A DNA stretch of 64,000 nucleotides from Vesta saturnalis (lineage: Eukaryota; Arthropoda; Insecta; Coleoptera; Lampyridae), in contig JARFJB010000408.1 in NCBI GenBank assembly GCA_036346205.1, positions 2,511,001 through 2,575,000 on the forward strand. Direction: 5' to 3'. Of the stretch, positions 18,862 to 30,189 are shown one piece after another (position 1 is the stretch's first letter; the number at the start of each line of letters is the position of its first letter). The notes under the pieces were generated by a model, which was not told where the DNA came from, made no database searches, and saw only the letters and a list, made by a program, of their open reading frames with translations. Made by a program: the position numbers and the translations under genes.

Positions 18862-19804
18862 TCTTTTTTACTGTATCTATTTTTTATCTATTGTACATAT
18901 TGTACATATTGTATATCTGTTGTATATATGTTGTATATATATTGTATATATTGTATAGAATACATTATTTACTGTCAGTATCATACTGTTTTCGCTGATG
19001 TTAACATGTGTGACCCAAACTTTTATTATCCTCAGTATTACAACTGTTTCGATAAACGCTTACTAACGTATCGAACATGGTCTGGAGTTCACTCACCCTC
19101 ATCGCTTGCTGCAGCAGGATTCATTTCCACATCTTCAGACGATACGGTTGAATGTTTCATGTGTGGGGTTAGAATAAACCGATGGCAGCCAGATGTCAAT
19201 CCGTTACAGGAACATCTACGATGGGCACCACATTGCACGTATGCTCAGCTCCTCGCACCACGTCCGCGCAGATGTACTGAAACGGAAGTGGAGAGGACCT
19301 TCTGCACTTGTACTAAATCAAAATGTTTTATTCCTAAAGAAAATCATATATCTGAGTAATACATCAATTAAATATATTAACATATCGTTTTTCTTTTATT
19401 TTGATAAAAAGTGAGGGTGAGCAAAAATTCATACAAAAAAAAATACAAGTGGGCAAAAAACATACATACAAGTGGGCGCAACCAGGTCACACGGATGTTA
19501 TTGTGGAACATGAATGCGTGGTCGGATGGCCTTGTAATAGTGGAACAGGAAAGCGCGTTAGGTCACAGTGATGGCCTTGTAATTGTGAAACAGGAAAGCG
19601 TGGTTTTGTCGCACGGATGGCCTTGTAATAGTGGAACAGGAAATCGGGGTTTGTGACCGTGGGTTTGTGGTAATGATATGTAATTAGGTCACACATTGCG
19701 CTTTTTTGACCTTGGTCCGGTGGGAAACCTGTTTTTGTGGCAACCTTGGAAATGTGGGGCCTTGGAAATGTGGTGTGTCCCAAAAGTCTCCAATCTTACC
19801 TACT
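18712..19804 (-). repeat. Right terminal inverted repeat of the Polinton
   Basis: Reverse complement of the left TIR with moderate divergence. Runs from inside the zinc ORF (GAGCGCTG at about 18720) through the whole BIR gene to the terminus CCAATCTTACCTACT at 19804. It keeps about 240 bp of the BIR gene that the left TIR lacks and has one rather than two copies of the TTTTATTTTGATAAAAAGTG block. Confidence 0.85.
19006..19359 (+). CDS. Single-BIR (IAP-like) protein, intact
   Basis: 117-aa protein containing one complete baculovirus IAP repeat. Visible BIR landmarks in order: RLLTYRTW (about residues 18-25), LAAAGF (34-39), a D-x-V before Cys50, CxxC at 50/53, Gly54, Trp60, His70 and Cys77, i.e. 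C-x2-C-x16-H-x6-C. A short Cys-containing tail (CTCTKSKC) follows; there is no RING. BIR domains bind caspases or their antagonists, or mitotic partners, so an anti-apoptotic role is plausible but inferred. The ATG at 19006 is chosen because the region upstream is a low-complexity TTGTATA run. The gene lies entirely in the right TIR; the left TIR has a deleted copy. No other gene of this size in the element is so clean. Confidence 0.8.
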   Translation: MCDPNFYYPQYYNCFDKRLLTYRTWSGVHSPSSLAAAGFISTSSDDTVECFMCGVRINRWQPDVNPLQEHLRWAPHCTYAQLLAPRPRRCTETEVERTFCTCTKSKCFIPKENHISE

Positions 19805-19810
19805 AATGTC
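19805..19810. repeat. Right copy of 6-bp target site duplication (AATGTC)
   Basis: Directly follows the terminal ACT of the right TIR and is identical to 1828-1833. Confidence 0.9.
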
Positions 19811-20428
19811 AAGCGCTGACGTTTATCCTTGGAAAAGACTTTGCCGCGACTCTAAATGTTAATTATTAATTATATTTGTCAAGTCACAAACAACACAATT
19901 TAATTGTAACAAAGCATAAGTATAGTATCTTCTCACAACCTTTTTGTTGTGCATCATCGATTGTGGCGTCATAATTTCATAAACTTTTTGTTGAGGATCG
20001 TATTCTGCCAAATATGAAAAGGCTATGAACTTAATAGCTATAATGGTTAAAGATAGTAATAAAGTATATGTGTAATTGTCAAAACATTTAAGTAAAAAAG
20101 TAAACAGTTAAGACATTTGTTCTATTATACTTAAAAATTAACTAATGTTTCAATAACAGTGTCTTTTTGTAATTTTTGTCGCAACAATTTTAAATTTTAA
20201 TTAAGGGTTTGAAAGAAAATATACATATATTTTCATATTTTAACAAAGGTTTAATAAAAATAAAAATCTTTTTAATTAATAATAATTCGTTTATTCTCAA
20301 CAGAAAAACAAAAAAATACAAATTGATTCAACAATATACATAAAAATACAATACTTATTATTTAACTAAATAATAACTATATTAATCTGGTAAATTATAA
20401 CGAATTTTATATTTAACAGTACTGTCAA
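19811..20428. other. Non-coding host flank
   Basis: AT-rich sequence between the Polinton end and the next transposase remnant. No gene or repeat recognised. Confidence 0.4.
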
Positions 20429-21990
20429 TTAAAAATCCGCCATCTTGCTCGTCAGTAACTTCACTTCATTTTTAACATGTTTCATATATTTGCTCCACTT
20501 TTCTGGTGTACCCTACAATTTAACAGTATTATAATAACCAGCATAACACAAAACTGTCATTTTACCTGTTGAACTGCTTCCTTCCATATTCTAAGTACGG
20601 TATCTGCAGTGACACGTTCAGCAGAAGTTATTTTAGCATCATAATACCTCTTGCACTCAGACCAAACATATCCTATTGGATTGAAGTGGCAATAGTAAGG
20701 CGGCAGTCTTAGGACACGATGACCATGCTAAAGAGCTAATCTATCTAATCTGTAAAACACAATACAAATATCAAAGCTGTTTAAACTATATATTCTAATA
20801 TGTATTTGTACACTTTATCCCGTAAATGTTTCTTCACAATTTATAATAGTTCAAAATTCATGATAGACATTGGAAATTGTGTTTTTTTTTTTGTAACCAA
20901 TCCATCAAAAGTTGTTTAGTACAACTTGCATTTGGTATTTTTTCTACTAATGTGGAGTGGTACGATGCATTGTCCAGAATAACTTTTAAAAATCAAGTTC
21001 CTATCATTAATTAAACCATTTTCAGAGCCTATATGAAGAAGGATGTATCGTACACCTTCTTCTTCTAACTGCCTTAGCACTGCCGTCCTGCCAGCTCCTG
21101 TGGAACCCCCTTTGCTAAATATCCATGTTTCATCCAAAACAGTCGTTAAAGAATTTTGTTTCTTTTAAAATCCCTTAGAAAATATAATCTTTTGTGAGAT
21201 ATGTGATTGTTCTATCCAGTGAACCAGCATATATGTTAGTCCGATCCAAATCCTCTCGTACTTTTATGAGTATATGGAGTGTTACATGCTCACCTAATAA
21301 AAAATTACACTTATTCCAAATATAAATTCAACAAAAATGCACAACTTTAAATTTAAATCAAAATGTCTAGCCCATACTTAGAATACAATTTCGTGTTCAT
21401 ATTTATCCCGAAGACTAGGGTCACGTCTGACATACTGATTTGCTCATCTTAGTGGCATACACATATCTCTTTGAATGATTTGATTTCCCAAACGCCCTCC
21501 GGTAGGGAGAGATATTTCCAATGCCGTAGAAACACGCTAAAAACACCGTAAAGGTACATATATTAGATTGAAAATTACTAAAATTGATATCATATATAAT
21601 TTCAAACTTACTTTGTGTACAGCAGTAAGAGGTAATAACGGTTTTCCAGCCTCGTTTTCTAACGTAAAGTACGCAAGTAGTGTTAATATAGCCGCTTGCT
21701 CTTTTTAGTTGTAACTTGCCATATTTTTAGTAATCTAAATGAATAAATAAGTTAAAAATTAATTTCCATTTTTTAAAATATGTGTTTAAACAGTTTATAA
21801 TATGAAAACAATCACTTGCACTTTTCTCGTTTACATTTAATGTGTCACAATTTAAAACTAGTGTCATCCCGAACATCAAGAGTCGAAGTGAAGTTTTCTT
21901 TGCATCACTTTTTTTTGCCCTCTTTTTCAAAACGCATGCCATAGCTTCTTTAGGAGTTCGCGCCCAATATGGGCTTCCCTTGGACAAGCT
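20429..21990 (-). pseudogene. Tc1/IS630-like DDE transposase, degenerate, with introns
   Basis: Minus-strand blocks in order: MDETWIF and RYILLHIGSENGLI (20990-21137), GHRVLRLPPYYCHFNPIGYVWSECK (20660-20730, the PPY...NPI..VW catalytic-acid region), YYDAKITSAERVTADTV, and a tail ending SKMADF at 20429. A 56-bp GT...AG intron (20511-20566) separates the last two exons. Upstream material to about 21990 probably carries the N-terminal helix-turn-helix, but only scraps are readable. The last acidic residue expected in NPIE appears as NPIG. Stops and shifts are frequent. Element ends were not found. Confidence 0.65.
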
Positions 21991-22249
21991 TCTTGTAAGT
22001 TATGTTGTTATAAATAACTGACAGGAGTTATAGAGGTTGAAAAACTTTGCCCCTAAAAGTGGGACCCCTTGCTCAAGCTAGTCACAAGTCTTGTTAAAAA
22101 TAGATTGTATTGCCGTCTTAGTGCTTCGTGTCAATGTGGACTCCCTTTCCTCATGTTTATCGAATAATGATGACTTTAGTAAAAGCGAAATGAAAATTTT
22201 ACCAACCAAAAGGAATTTAATACTTTGTAACTAAAAGAAATTTAATACG

Positions 22250-22251
22250 TA
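22250..22251. repeat. TA target duplication, left of DD41D element A
   Basis: TA immediately before CCGGGTGGCC; the matching TA is at 25609-25610. TA duplication is universal in Tc1/mariner elements. Confidence 0.75.
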
Positions 22252-23077
22252 CCGGGTGGCCAACTAAGAACGGCGTCGGCCATATCTCAGGAATGGATTA
22301 TAGCACAGGTTCGGGAAAAAAATTTTTGTAACAAAAGTGGCCTCGAGAAACGCCTGGAAATAATTTTCAGAATTGTACCGCTAGAAGGCGTATTTGACAA
22401 TTAAAATTTTATAAAGCAAAATGTTTCAAAATTTACTCAATTAAGGGGCATATTAAATACTATAATCAGAGTCCTCGACAAATTCTGCATATTTTTTATT
22501 TGACAAGTTTTAGTCTATCTCTTCAAATAAGGGGCGGGGGAGAGTAGGAACCTTGTTACGAAAAAACGCCTTTAATTCAGGTTCTGCTTGACCGATTTTA
22601 ATACACTTGATGTTGTTTGAAAGAGCTTTTGTTATAAAATAGAAAATTTGTAAATTTGAAGCAATCTGATTAATAATATAAATGCTAGAGGGCGATGTTT
22701 AATATTTTTTTAATATTGTGTTTTCTCTTTATAATTTTAAATGGAAGCATAAAAATTTAAGTAAGTCTTTAAACAGTAGACTAAATTAGTAACAAAAAAA
22801 AACAGTGAAAACTGCAAGTCGATATCTTTTACCTATCCTGAGATCCTAAAAAACAGGTAAATGGCGGGAATTTTTCTTCCAACGTCTAGTAGGCTAGTTC
22901 GCGTTAACGGAAGTTATTAAATTTAGCCTGTATGAAAAGATCTTACATTGGTCTGCAGTAATTTAAACTGTTATCATACTAATGTTATGGTTGCCTCTAG
23001 ATTACCTAAATGTAATGCTGTCGCTACTAACAATGAGAAGAAATTATAAAATAATAATGTGATAAATCTAACAATTA
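22252..23077 (+). repeat. Left TIR of DD41D element A
   Basis: Matches the reverse complement of 24798-25608, from CCGGGTGGCC to the ATAATGTGATAAATCTAACA block near 23055-23077. The arms share landmarks such as CCTGGAAATAATTTTCAGAAT and a G-rich GGGGCGGGGGAGAGT segment. Confidence 0.8.
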
Positions 23078-23107
23078 AAACCTTAAATAAATAACTACGT
23101 AATTAAT

Positions 23108-24623
23108 ATCGCCCTAAATGTTCGGAATGTCGTCCATCATTTTCAATGCATGAAATCAATCGCTGACGGGTGGAGAGAACAGCAGTTTCAATTTCTGGCC
23201 TTTAAATACTGCGTATTGTCTGTGGTATTCTTTCAATCATGTCAGCTCTTGTTGTGGGTCTATCGGCATAAACGAGATCTTTTATTCGCCCCCACAAATA
23301 AAAATCTAAACAAGTTAGGTCTGGAGACCTTGGTGGCCAAATAAATAGACTTCCACGTCCTATCCACCATTCAGGGTATGATTGATCTAAGAAATTCCGA
23401 ACATCTCTAGAATAATGTGCTGGGCACCCATCATGTTGCAAGAACATGTCACGACGAATGGCCAAGGGTATGTCTTCTAAAAGAAGTGGCAATTCGTTGC
23501 TTAAAAAATCTAAATATCTTTCTCCATTAACAGTCTCATTAAAAAAAGGGCCCAATTATTTATCCACCTAGAATCCCGCACCACACATTTACAGACCAAC
23601 GACCTTGATGTTGGACCTCCTGCGTCCAGTGGGGATTCGTTTCAGACCAGTGGTGCATGTTATGTCGATTTACACTACCATCACTATGAAAAGTAGCCTC
23701 ATCTGTCCACATAATTCGTGAAAGTATTTCAGAATCGTCGTGTATCATATTTTAGAGCCAGTTGCAAAAATCCAACCTGGTATCGAAATCTTGAGCATTC
23801 AAACTATGGTATAGGACCATGTGATATGGGTGCAATCTAAAATAGTATATATTATAAAGTAATCAGATCAATAAGACACATTGAAGTCCTTCGTTGTTAG
23901 TAAACGAAAAAGGACTTTAAATGGAGTAACTCTCGTAATGTTATTACGATTTTTTTTCGCCCGGCCTCTCATTATTTTTTATTGTTGGTACCATTTTACT
24001 TTACTTTGCCTCACTTAATTATCATGTTGTTAGTTAAAATCCATTCACATAGCATAAAATAATTTCATTAAGTAATTTGTTGTTTTATTGAAACTGGACA
24101 TAAAAACATATAACGACAAACGAAAAAAATTAAAACATTTTTATCATTATAATACCGAATAAAACATGCATTAATAAATAAGTAGTCACCGGTGTTCTCT
24201 TAAAATATTTTGGACAGTGGTGGTTCGACATATACCGAAGTCTCTAGCTATAGCTGTGGTGCTTGAATGAGGGTTAACATTTACATAAGCTAAAACATCA
24301 ATAATATTTTCCTCTGTTCTACCTCTACGTTGTCTTCGGTACACAGGAAGATTCACATTTCCAGTAGTATGCACACGGTGTGCGAGTCGGAGAAAAACTC
24401 TTCTGCTGTGATGCCGTCTGTTTGGGTACTGCCGTGCATACACTCTAGCAGCAACGGTTGCATTTCTCATACATTCAAAATAAACTGCCAACATATCAAA
24501 TGCTTCTTCATTTGTAAGAATCATATTGGTATGAAAAGATAAAGAAAGTCTATTAAATGCAACACGATGAATAATTTTTGACATATGCGTGCAAATCATA
24601 GCTTGCTTGTTTTCAACAGGCAA
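23108..24623 (-). pseudogene. DD41D mariner-type transposase (element A)
   Basis: Transposase in three pieces. The N-terminal part (24186-24623) has a DUF4817/helix-turn-helix character (EEAFDMLAVYFECMRNA, ARQYPNRRHHSRRVF). A central part (23560-23748) holds the first catalytic Asp in MWTDEATFHSDG and the NVWCGI motif. The C-terminal part (23202-23555) has the second Asp in QHDGCPAHYSRD and the third in SPDLTCLDFYLWG with 41 residues between them, hence DD41D. The tail continues in another frame with RQRLISCIENDGRH. About 440 bp between N-terminal and central parts is decayed, and the family PLD is CLD here. Inactive copy; the start could be the Met of MILTNEEAF instead of 24623. Confidence 0.85.
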
Positions 24624-24797
24624 TTTATTTTATCTTACATGGCCCTCTTTACTAATTTTGTTGTCATCAGTAAATCGTAATTCATATTTTAAACTGTATT
24701 TGTTGTTGCTGGGCAAATATCGGTTTTTATTGATATTTTATGCTTTTGATTTACTAACACATCGCTTGAAAACAAATATAACATTCTTATATAATTA

Positions 24798-25608
24798 AAA
24801 AAATGTTAGATTTATCACATTATTATTTTATAATTTGTTCTCATTGTTAGTAGAGACAGCATTACATTTAGGTAATCTAGCGGCAACCCTAACATTAGTA
24901 TCATAACAGTTTAAATTACTGCAGACCAATGTGAGATCTTTTCATACAGGCTAAATTTAATAATTTCCGTTAACGCGAACTAGCCTACTAGACGTTGGAA
25001 GAACTATTCCCGCCATTTACCTATCTCAGGATAGGAAAAAGATATCGACTTGCAGTTTTCACTGTTTTATTAATAATTTAGTCTACTTTTTAAAGACCTA
25101 CTTAAATTTTTATGCTTCCATTTAAAATTGTAAAGAGAAAACAATATTAAAAAAATAGCGTCCTCTAGCATTTATGTTATTAATCAAATTGCTTCAAATT
25201 TACAAATTTTCTATTGTATAATAAAGGCTCTTTCAAACAACATCAAGTTTATTAAAATCGGTCAAGCAGAACCTGAATTAAAGGCGTTTTTTCGTAACAA
25301 GGTTCCCACTCTCCCCAACCCCTTATTTGAAGAGATAGACTAAAACTTGTCAAATAAAAAATATGCAGAATTTGTCGAGGTATCTGATTATAATATTTAA
25401 TATGCCCCTTAATTAGGTAAATTTTAAAAAATTTTGCTTTTTAAAATTTTAACTGTCGAATACGCCCTCTAGCGGTGGACCTACAATTCTGAAAATAATT
25501 TCCAGGCGTTTCTCGAGGCCACTTTTATTGTATAAATTTTTTTCCCGAACCTGTGCTATAATCCAATCCTGAGATATGTCCGACGGCCGTTCTTATTTGG
25601 CCACCCGG
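24798..25608 (-). repeat. Right TIR of DD41D element A
   Basis: Reverse complement of the left TIR with a few percent divergence; the outer end reads GGCCACCCGG and is followed by TA at 25609. Confidence 0.8.
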
Positions 25609-25610
25609 TA

Positions 25611-28600
25611 CAAAACCATTCAGTAAATGTTTACTCTATAGATATTTTTTATTTGTCATTAGTAAAACGGATTGTACCCATCACACTGAATTTTTTGGGG
25701 ATTTCTAATATATTTCTCTTTTTTTTTTATTTTTGGGCCGAGGTCTAGAGACAAATGGAAAAGTTTAACGCGTGAAACATTGTATTGCCACGTGACCACC
25801 AGTTTTATTTCATATCCGAGAAGAAGGAGTGCTTTGGTTTTTCTTCGTTTTAAACGGCTCGGGTAAAAGGCAAGCACTCTAACCATCCCACCAACGAGGC
25901 AGCTAATATATTCCTTAGTTTATGTTATTATTGAATAATTTAAATCATTGCAGTGTGTTCATATACCATTAGTACGGTTTTAAAAGTGTGTTTAATACTG
26001 AGTGAATATAATCGCTAAATCTAAGGACGTGTTGTAGTTTCTAAGGCTTCTGTTAAGACCGCCAAGAACTGAGTGGTAAAGAAATTCTACCGAATGTTTT
26101 TTTTATATCCGTGTCATCATAATGGAGCTCAGATGGCTTCCGTATAGAATTGAATATAGATAATCTTTCTAAAGTGAATCATATCACGCTATAAACAAAT
26201 TGAAAATCTTAGGTTTGTAAATAGTGTAGGTGAATACATATTTTAAACACAATAGAATTCGCAAAAATAATGTTATATTTCATAAATTGATCCTACAAAC
26301 TACTATGTAAATATATCCAGAATAGTACGAATTATTCCTAACTTTACAAAGCGGAATACAAGCACATGAGTAAGCAATTTTGTGTATTAATAAGAACTTT
26401 GTAGAAAAAAATGGTTATGTCGATGTCGGTAACTTACCTACAAATAATTGAATGTACTCTGGTCAACGTTGACCTGACGACCAAATTATTTAAACGATAT
26501 TGTATGTTATACGGTGTATATTTTTTGAGAAAATTGTTCTTTCTGAATTATTCATGCATGCATATATTAACCGTTAAACCTAAAATCTTTGCATTCTTAT
26601 TTAAACTTGCGTAAATACATAACACCTGTTGGTTCTAGCAACTCTATAAATTACCGTAGGCTAAATACATACAATAATACTAGACGAAAAACAAATGTTT
26701 TCGGAGGTAAGAATGTTGATTACACAACAAAATCCAAAGTAGGAGTTGCATTCACTGTAAATAAATTAGTTACACAGTTGCCTACTTGTATTTTCTAGCG
26801 AAGAAATAAAAAGTCAACGCTTGAGTGTATATTTGTTTAATGTTTAGTTAAGCGCCTTTACATACTGTGTAGTAACTAGGAACTCAGTTCTACGGAAAAT
26901 GTTTAACTTGCGCAAAACGGATATACAAAAGCGTTTCAAGATTAACTAGTAAATTAAGAGTTTGCTTATTTTAACAGCACATTCGCAGAATTACATTTAG
27001 TAATGATTTAAAATATCGACTACTCAGAAAAATTAGTTCACGCTACTTGCTATGAAAATTTATTTTATAGTTTGAATTTCGCCTCAGTTTTAAGTTTAAC
27101 TCAGTTTAACATAAATAAGTAGAAGTAGTACTCTAAGAGCTAAAATACGTTTTCATCATGTGATTATAACGTGGTCCAATATTGGACGTGGCATGTGCCC
27201 ACCAGTTTTATAGGAAGTATAGAATTAAAAATAAATAGCTATTTATTTCATTAGTACAATAAATGTCAAGTTTCGGGACGAGGAAGAAAGTTGCTGTACG
27301 AAGCGAAGCTGAGTTCAGCAATCTTTCGAGTCCCGAAAATGCATTTTTTGTATGAATAAAGCATAAAACTTTAATCTTTGTATTCATTCATTTATTTCCA
27401 GTTCACTATGTTTTTTGTAATCCCTTATTTATGTCGCTTATCAGTATCAAACATTAATAATGCTCATATTATACAAAATGAGTATTATTCTACTTTTTAG
27501 TTAAAAAAAGTTTACCTTGTAGTTTTTAATTAATATTGATCAATAATCTTAATTAATATTGTAGATTGTTAGACGTCCAAACCGCACTAGGCGTCGTGTA
27601 TGCTTACTAATGTAAGCGGGTTGCCAAACAGCTCAGTCCGGGAAAATATGTCTCTAGGCGCCACCACAATCGAAGCTTTGCTAAAATAATTGTCTTAAGC
27701 TGGGTGTTAATTAACCCTACTTGATTGTGGAAAGTAGGATTTTGCTTACTCAGTAAACTTTCACACGTGGGTTCATAATAACAAACACTCGTCCCAAACA
27801 ATTCAATTCTCAAACATATATTAGTACTACCCAGGTTATTAGAAACTTTTTGAATACACCTCGTATACCAAAACTTCCAAAACAAAATTTATCACTCAAA
27901 TTCAACTGCATTCACGTAACCAACAGTTCTAAATAAAAACTGAAATACACGTTAACTGAATATTTTCTACGTATCCCTCGTATACATATAAAGTTAAATT
28001 TCTACTTATTAATGAATAAATAGTTCTTCATTCAATGATCGATAATTAATTTTTAAATTTCTTAACCAACAGAAAAACAATGTCATCGGCTTAATAATTG
28101 TTACTCCAATATAATAGTGATAAAGTGCTGCAAAACAGTCAAACGAGAATAATGCTTGAAGGTTTAATATTCCTAACATGAACGATATCTTTTAAATTTA
28201 ATTTAATTTTTATAATACTTCTGAATCGTATTAGACATTCGTAAATTTGTAAGTTCTCAAAACTCATCTCTCTTAGTTATACTTAATGAAATTTTAATTA
28301 ACAGCTGATCCGTCATTAGTATATTGCGTTAATGAAACTAACATGAAAATTTTTGCAATCAACCTGGCAAATATAACCTTTCAGGTTGTTCATTAATCTT
28401 AAAAATCCAAAATATGCAAGGTTTACATTCAAGTTGTCGAAAACTAGGTCACCAATTAAGTAAACGTCACAAATGTATCTCATAACTGGCTAAATAAACA
28501 AAATAAAATTAACGATAAATATATATTGTCCTGCACCAAAATAATAAATAAATGTTTACATACACAACCGCATGGTTGAAAATACAAATTTGCGTTTCTG

Positions 28601-30185
28601 TAAAAATTCTTAATACTAAAACACCCAATACAACATAACTCGAGACCGATTATCTTTTTCCTTCAACACTAATTAATTAACTAAACATTACGCAAATTAG
28701 AACTAAACAAAAAGATGCTTTACTAAATTTTCAAGGTTTTTAAATATAATTCTTACTTAAAGACAGTCTATTATCCCTCGCTTTTCTTTCTTCCCGTAAA
28801 TCAATTATTTGTAGTCCATTTGTATTCCTTAAATTGCCTGACTGCACAAAACAAAAACTTCACAATTCCACAAACACTTATGCCTTTCTGTAATCGCAAA
28901 TAGTCTAACTATACGAGGTCATTACTCCAATAACGTAATAATCTGTACACGTTTGGTTGCCTCTTAAAAGTTTCTCGCAACCTTTAGGACAGTTTAGTCC
29001 TTCCTTAACACAAATAAACTTTTAATGTCACATAAAATTACCTTAACATTGGCTTAATTTATTACGAAATATTTCGTTTACTTAAAGGTGGTCCCATAAA
29101 TAACTTTAACTAAATATCGGTACAAGAACACGCGCCGCAGATCAACACTTTAACGTAACAACTGTTATGTTTTTCTATAAATCTGCTTATGCACTTTTTA
29201 CTTTCTTGAAAATAAACAAACTAATTTTATCTTCAATCTCAATTTAATTAATTGTTTTATTTATGAATGTCTTATACGATTCATCCTTTGGGTTACGCAG
29301 TTGTTTCAATGACTGCCTTCAATATTATTCACAAATACAACTCAACTCAACCCATTCTAATTTTAACATCACTGCGCTTGTCCCACCGAGCTCTCACCAA
29401 GCAAAAGCTAAAACCAAAAAGCTGACGTCAATCTCCGACTTTCCTATTTATACCTTAAGCCATCCATCTTTAAACATGTCCAACTTCCTCGCTATATTCT
29501 CCAATGGTATTCATTCAAAATTTCTTAGTCCCGACTGCTGCTACTCTCTGTACAACCACGCTCATAACTACAATACATCGCCATGTTTATTTTTACTTGC
29601 AAATTTTACAATCACTTCATGAAGAATCCATTTTTCGTCATCACATTCATTCAGTAGCCACTCTGGGCCATTACACAACTTTCAACGTTTATGTCCCATA
29701 TGCGCTCGATCTCCTTCCGCAACATTTGCAAAAATAAGTACAGTCTAAGGTCTCAAATCCCATATACATAGATGTATTCTCAAAACAAATTGCACAACAT
29801 TACGAAAACTTTCTGAAATTAACACTTAAACATACCCAATCTTTCTCTACATATTTTCTAAATCATTCTACACGTATACACTTACATCTTCCGGTCAAGA
29901 TTACTTCTTTATCTTCCAACATTCCATTCCTTACAGTAGCAAAACAGTAGCAAACATTATCGTCCCATCGACAAATTTCTCTTCACATTTACATTCATCA
30001 GAATCCATTTATTCCAACACCAATGTCTTTATAATATTCAAATACACGTATCTACATACAGAATTATATTTCTCCTACATTTCCAGTGGCGTATCACCCA
30101 CCCACATACATTATGCATATACACAAACTCAATACACCCGTACTCAAAACACGTCATTATAACATCTTACATACATGGTGCGTCA
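25611..30185. other. Long non-coding stretch without recognisable genes
   Basis: Over 4.5 kb of AT-rich sequence. ORFs are short and without motifs. A hairpin lies at 27271-27338. On the minus strand near 25860-25900 a tRNA-like GGTTAGAGTGCTTGCC box appears without a matching B box. Between 29263 and 29740 a C-rich plus strand gives a 119-codon ORF with no recognisable content. Possibly host intergenic DNA with old unclassified repeats. Confidence 0.4.
27271..27338. repeat. Imperfect hairpin, arms about 25 bp
   Basis: TTTCGGGACGAGGAAGAAAG pairs, with mismatches and small bulges, with CTTTCGAGTCCCGAAA across a loop of about 19 bp containing GAAGCGAAGC. GC content is higher than the surroundings. 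May be a small inverted-repeat element. Confidence 0.5.
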
Positions 30186-30189
30186 ACGC

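Larger units (their letters stand above)
1834..19804. mobile_element. Complete-length Polinton/Maverick element
   Basis: A 17,971-bp unit bounded by inverted repeats of about 1 kb that start with AGTAGGTAAGATTGGAGAC, flanked by identical AATGTC hexamers. It contains the diagnostic Polinton set: protein-primed PolB, retroviral-type integrase with chromodomain, A32/FtsK-like packaging ATPase, adenain-like cysteine protease, double-jelly-roll major capsid and single-jelly-roll minor capsid proteins. Gene blocks alternate in strand: polymerase (+), structural block (-), ATPase to integrase (+), orphan genes (-), zinc ORF and BIR gene (+). Nearly all large genes carry frameshifts or stops, so this copy cannot be autonomous as written, though active copies may exist elsewhere. 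Such elements are thought to alternate between transposon and virion lifestyles; that is family knowledge, not shown here. Confidence 0.95.
22252..25608 (-). mobile_element. DD41D mariner-type element A with long TIRs
   Basis: A 3,357-bp unit with inverted repeats of about 820 bp beginning CCGGGTGGCCAA, flanked by TA. It encloses one leftward transposase gene. TIR copies differ by scattered substitutions and small indels. Long TIRs of this size are unusual for mariners, whose TIRs are often about 30 bp. Confidence 0.85.

Noticed and set aside
20429..25608. One large composite transposon joining the IS630-like remnant and DD41D element A
   Set aside because: Element A has its own TIRs and TA duplication, and the IS630-like remnant lies wholly outside them.
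25855..25905. A-box-like tRNA/SINE start on the minus strand
   Set aside because: No B box at the right distance and no poly-A or tandem tail.
27607..27885. 92-codon minus-strand ORF
   Set aside because: No family resemblance; the IQKVSNNLG-like wording is common in AT-rich non-coding insect DNA.
29263..29622. 119-codon plus-strand ORF
   Set aside because: No motif, low-complexity Ser/Thr/Asn composition in C-rich, AT-biased DNA; no neighbouring exons or conserved blocks.
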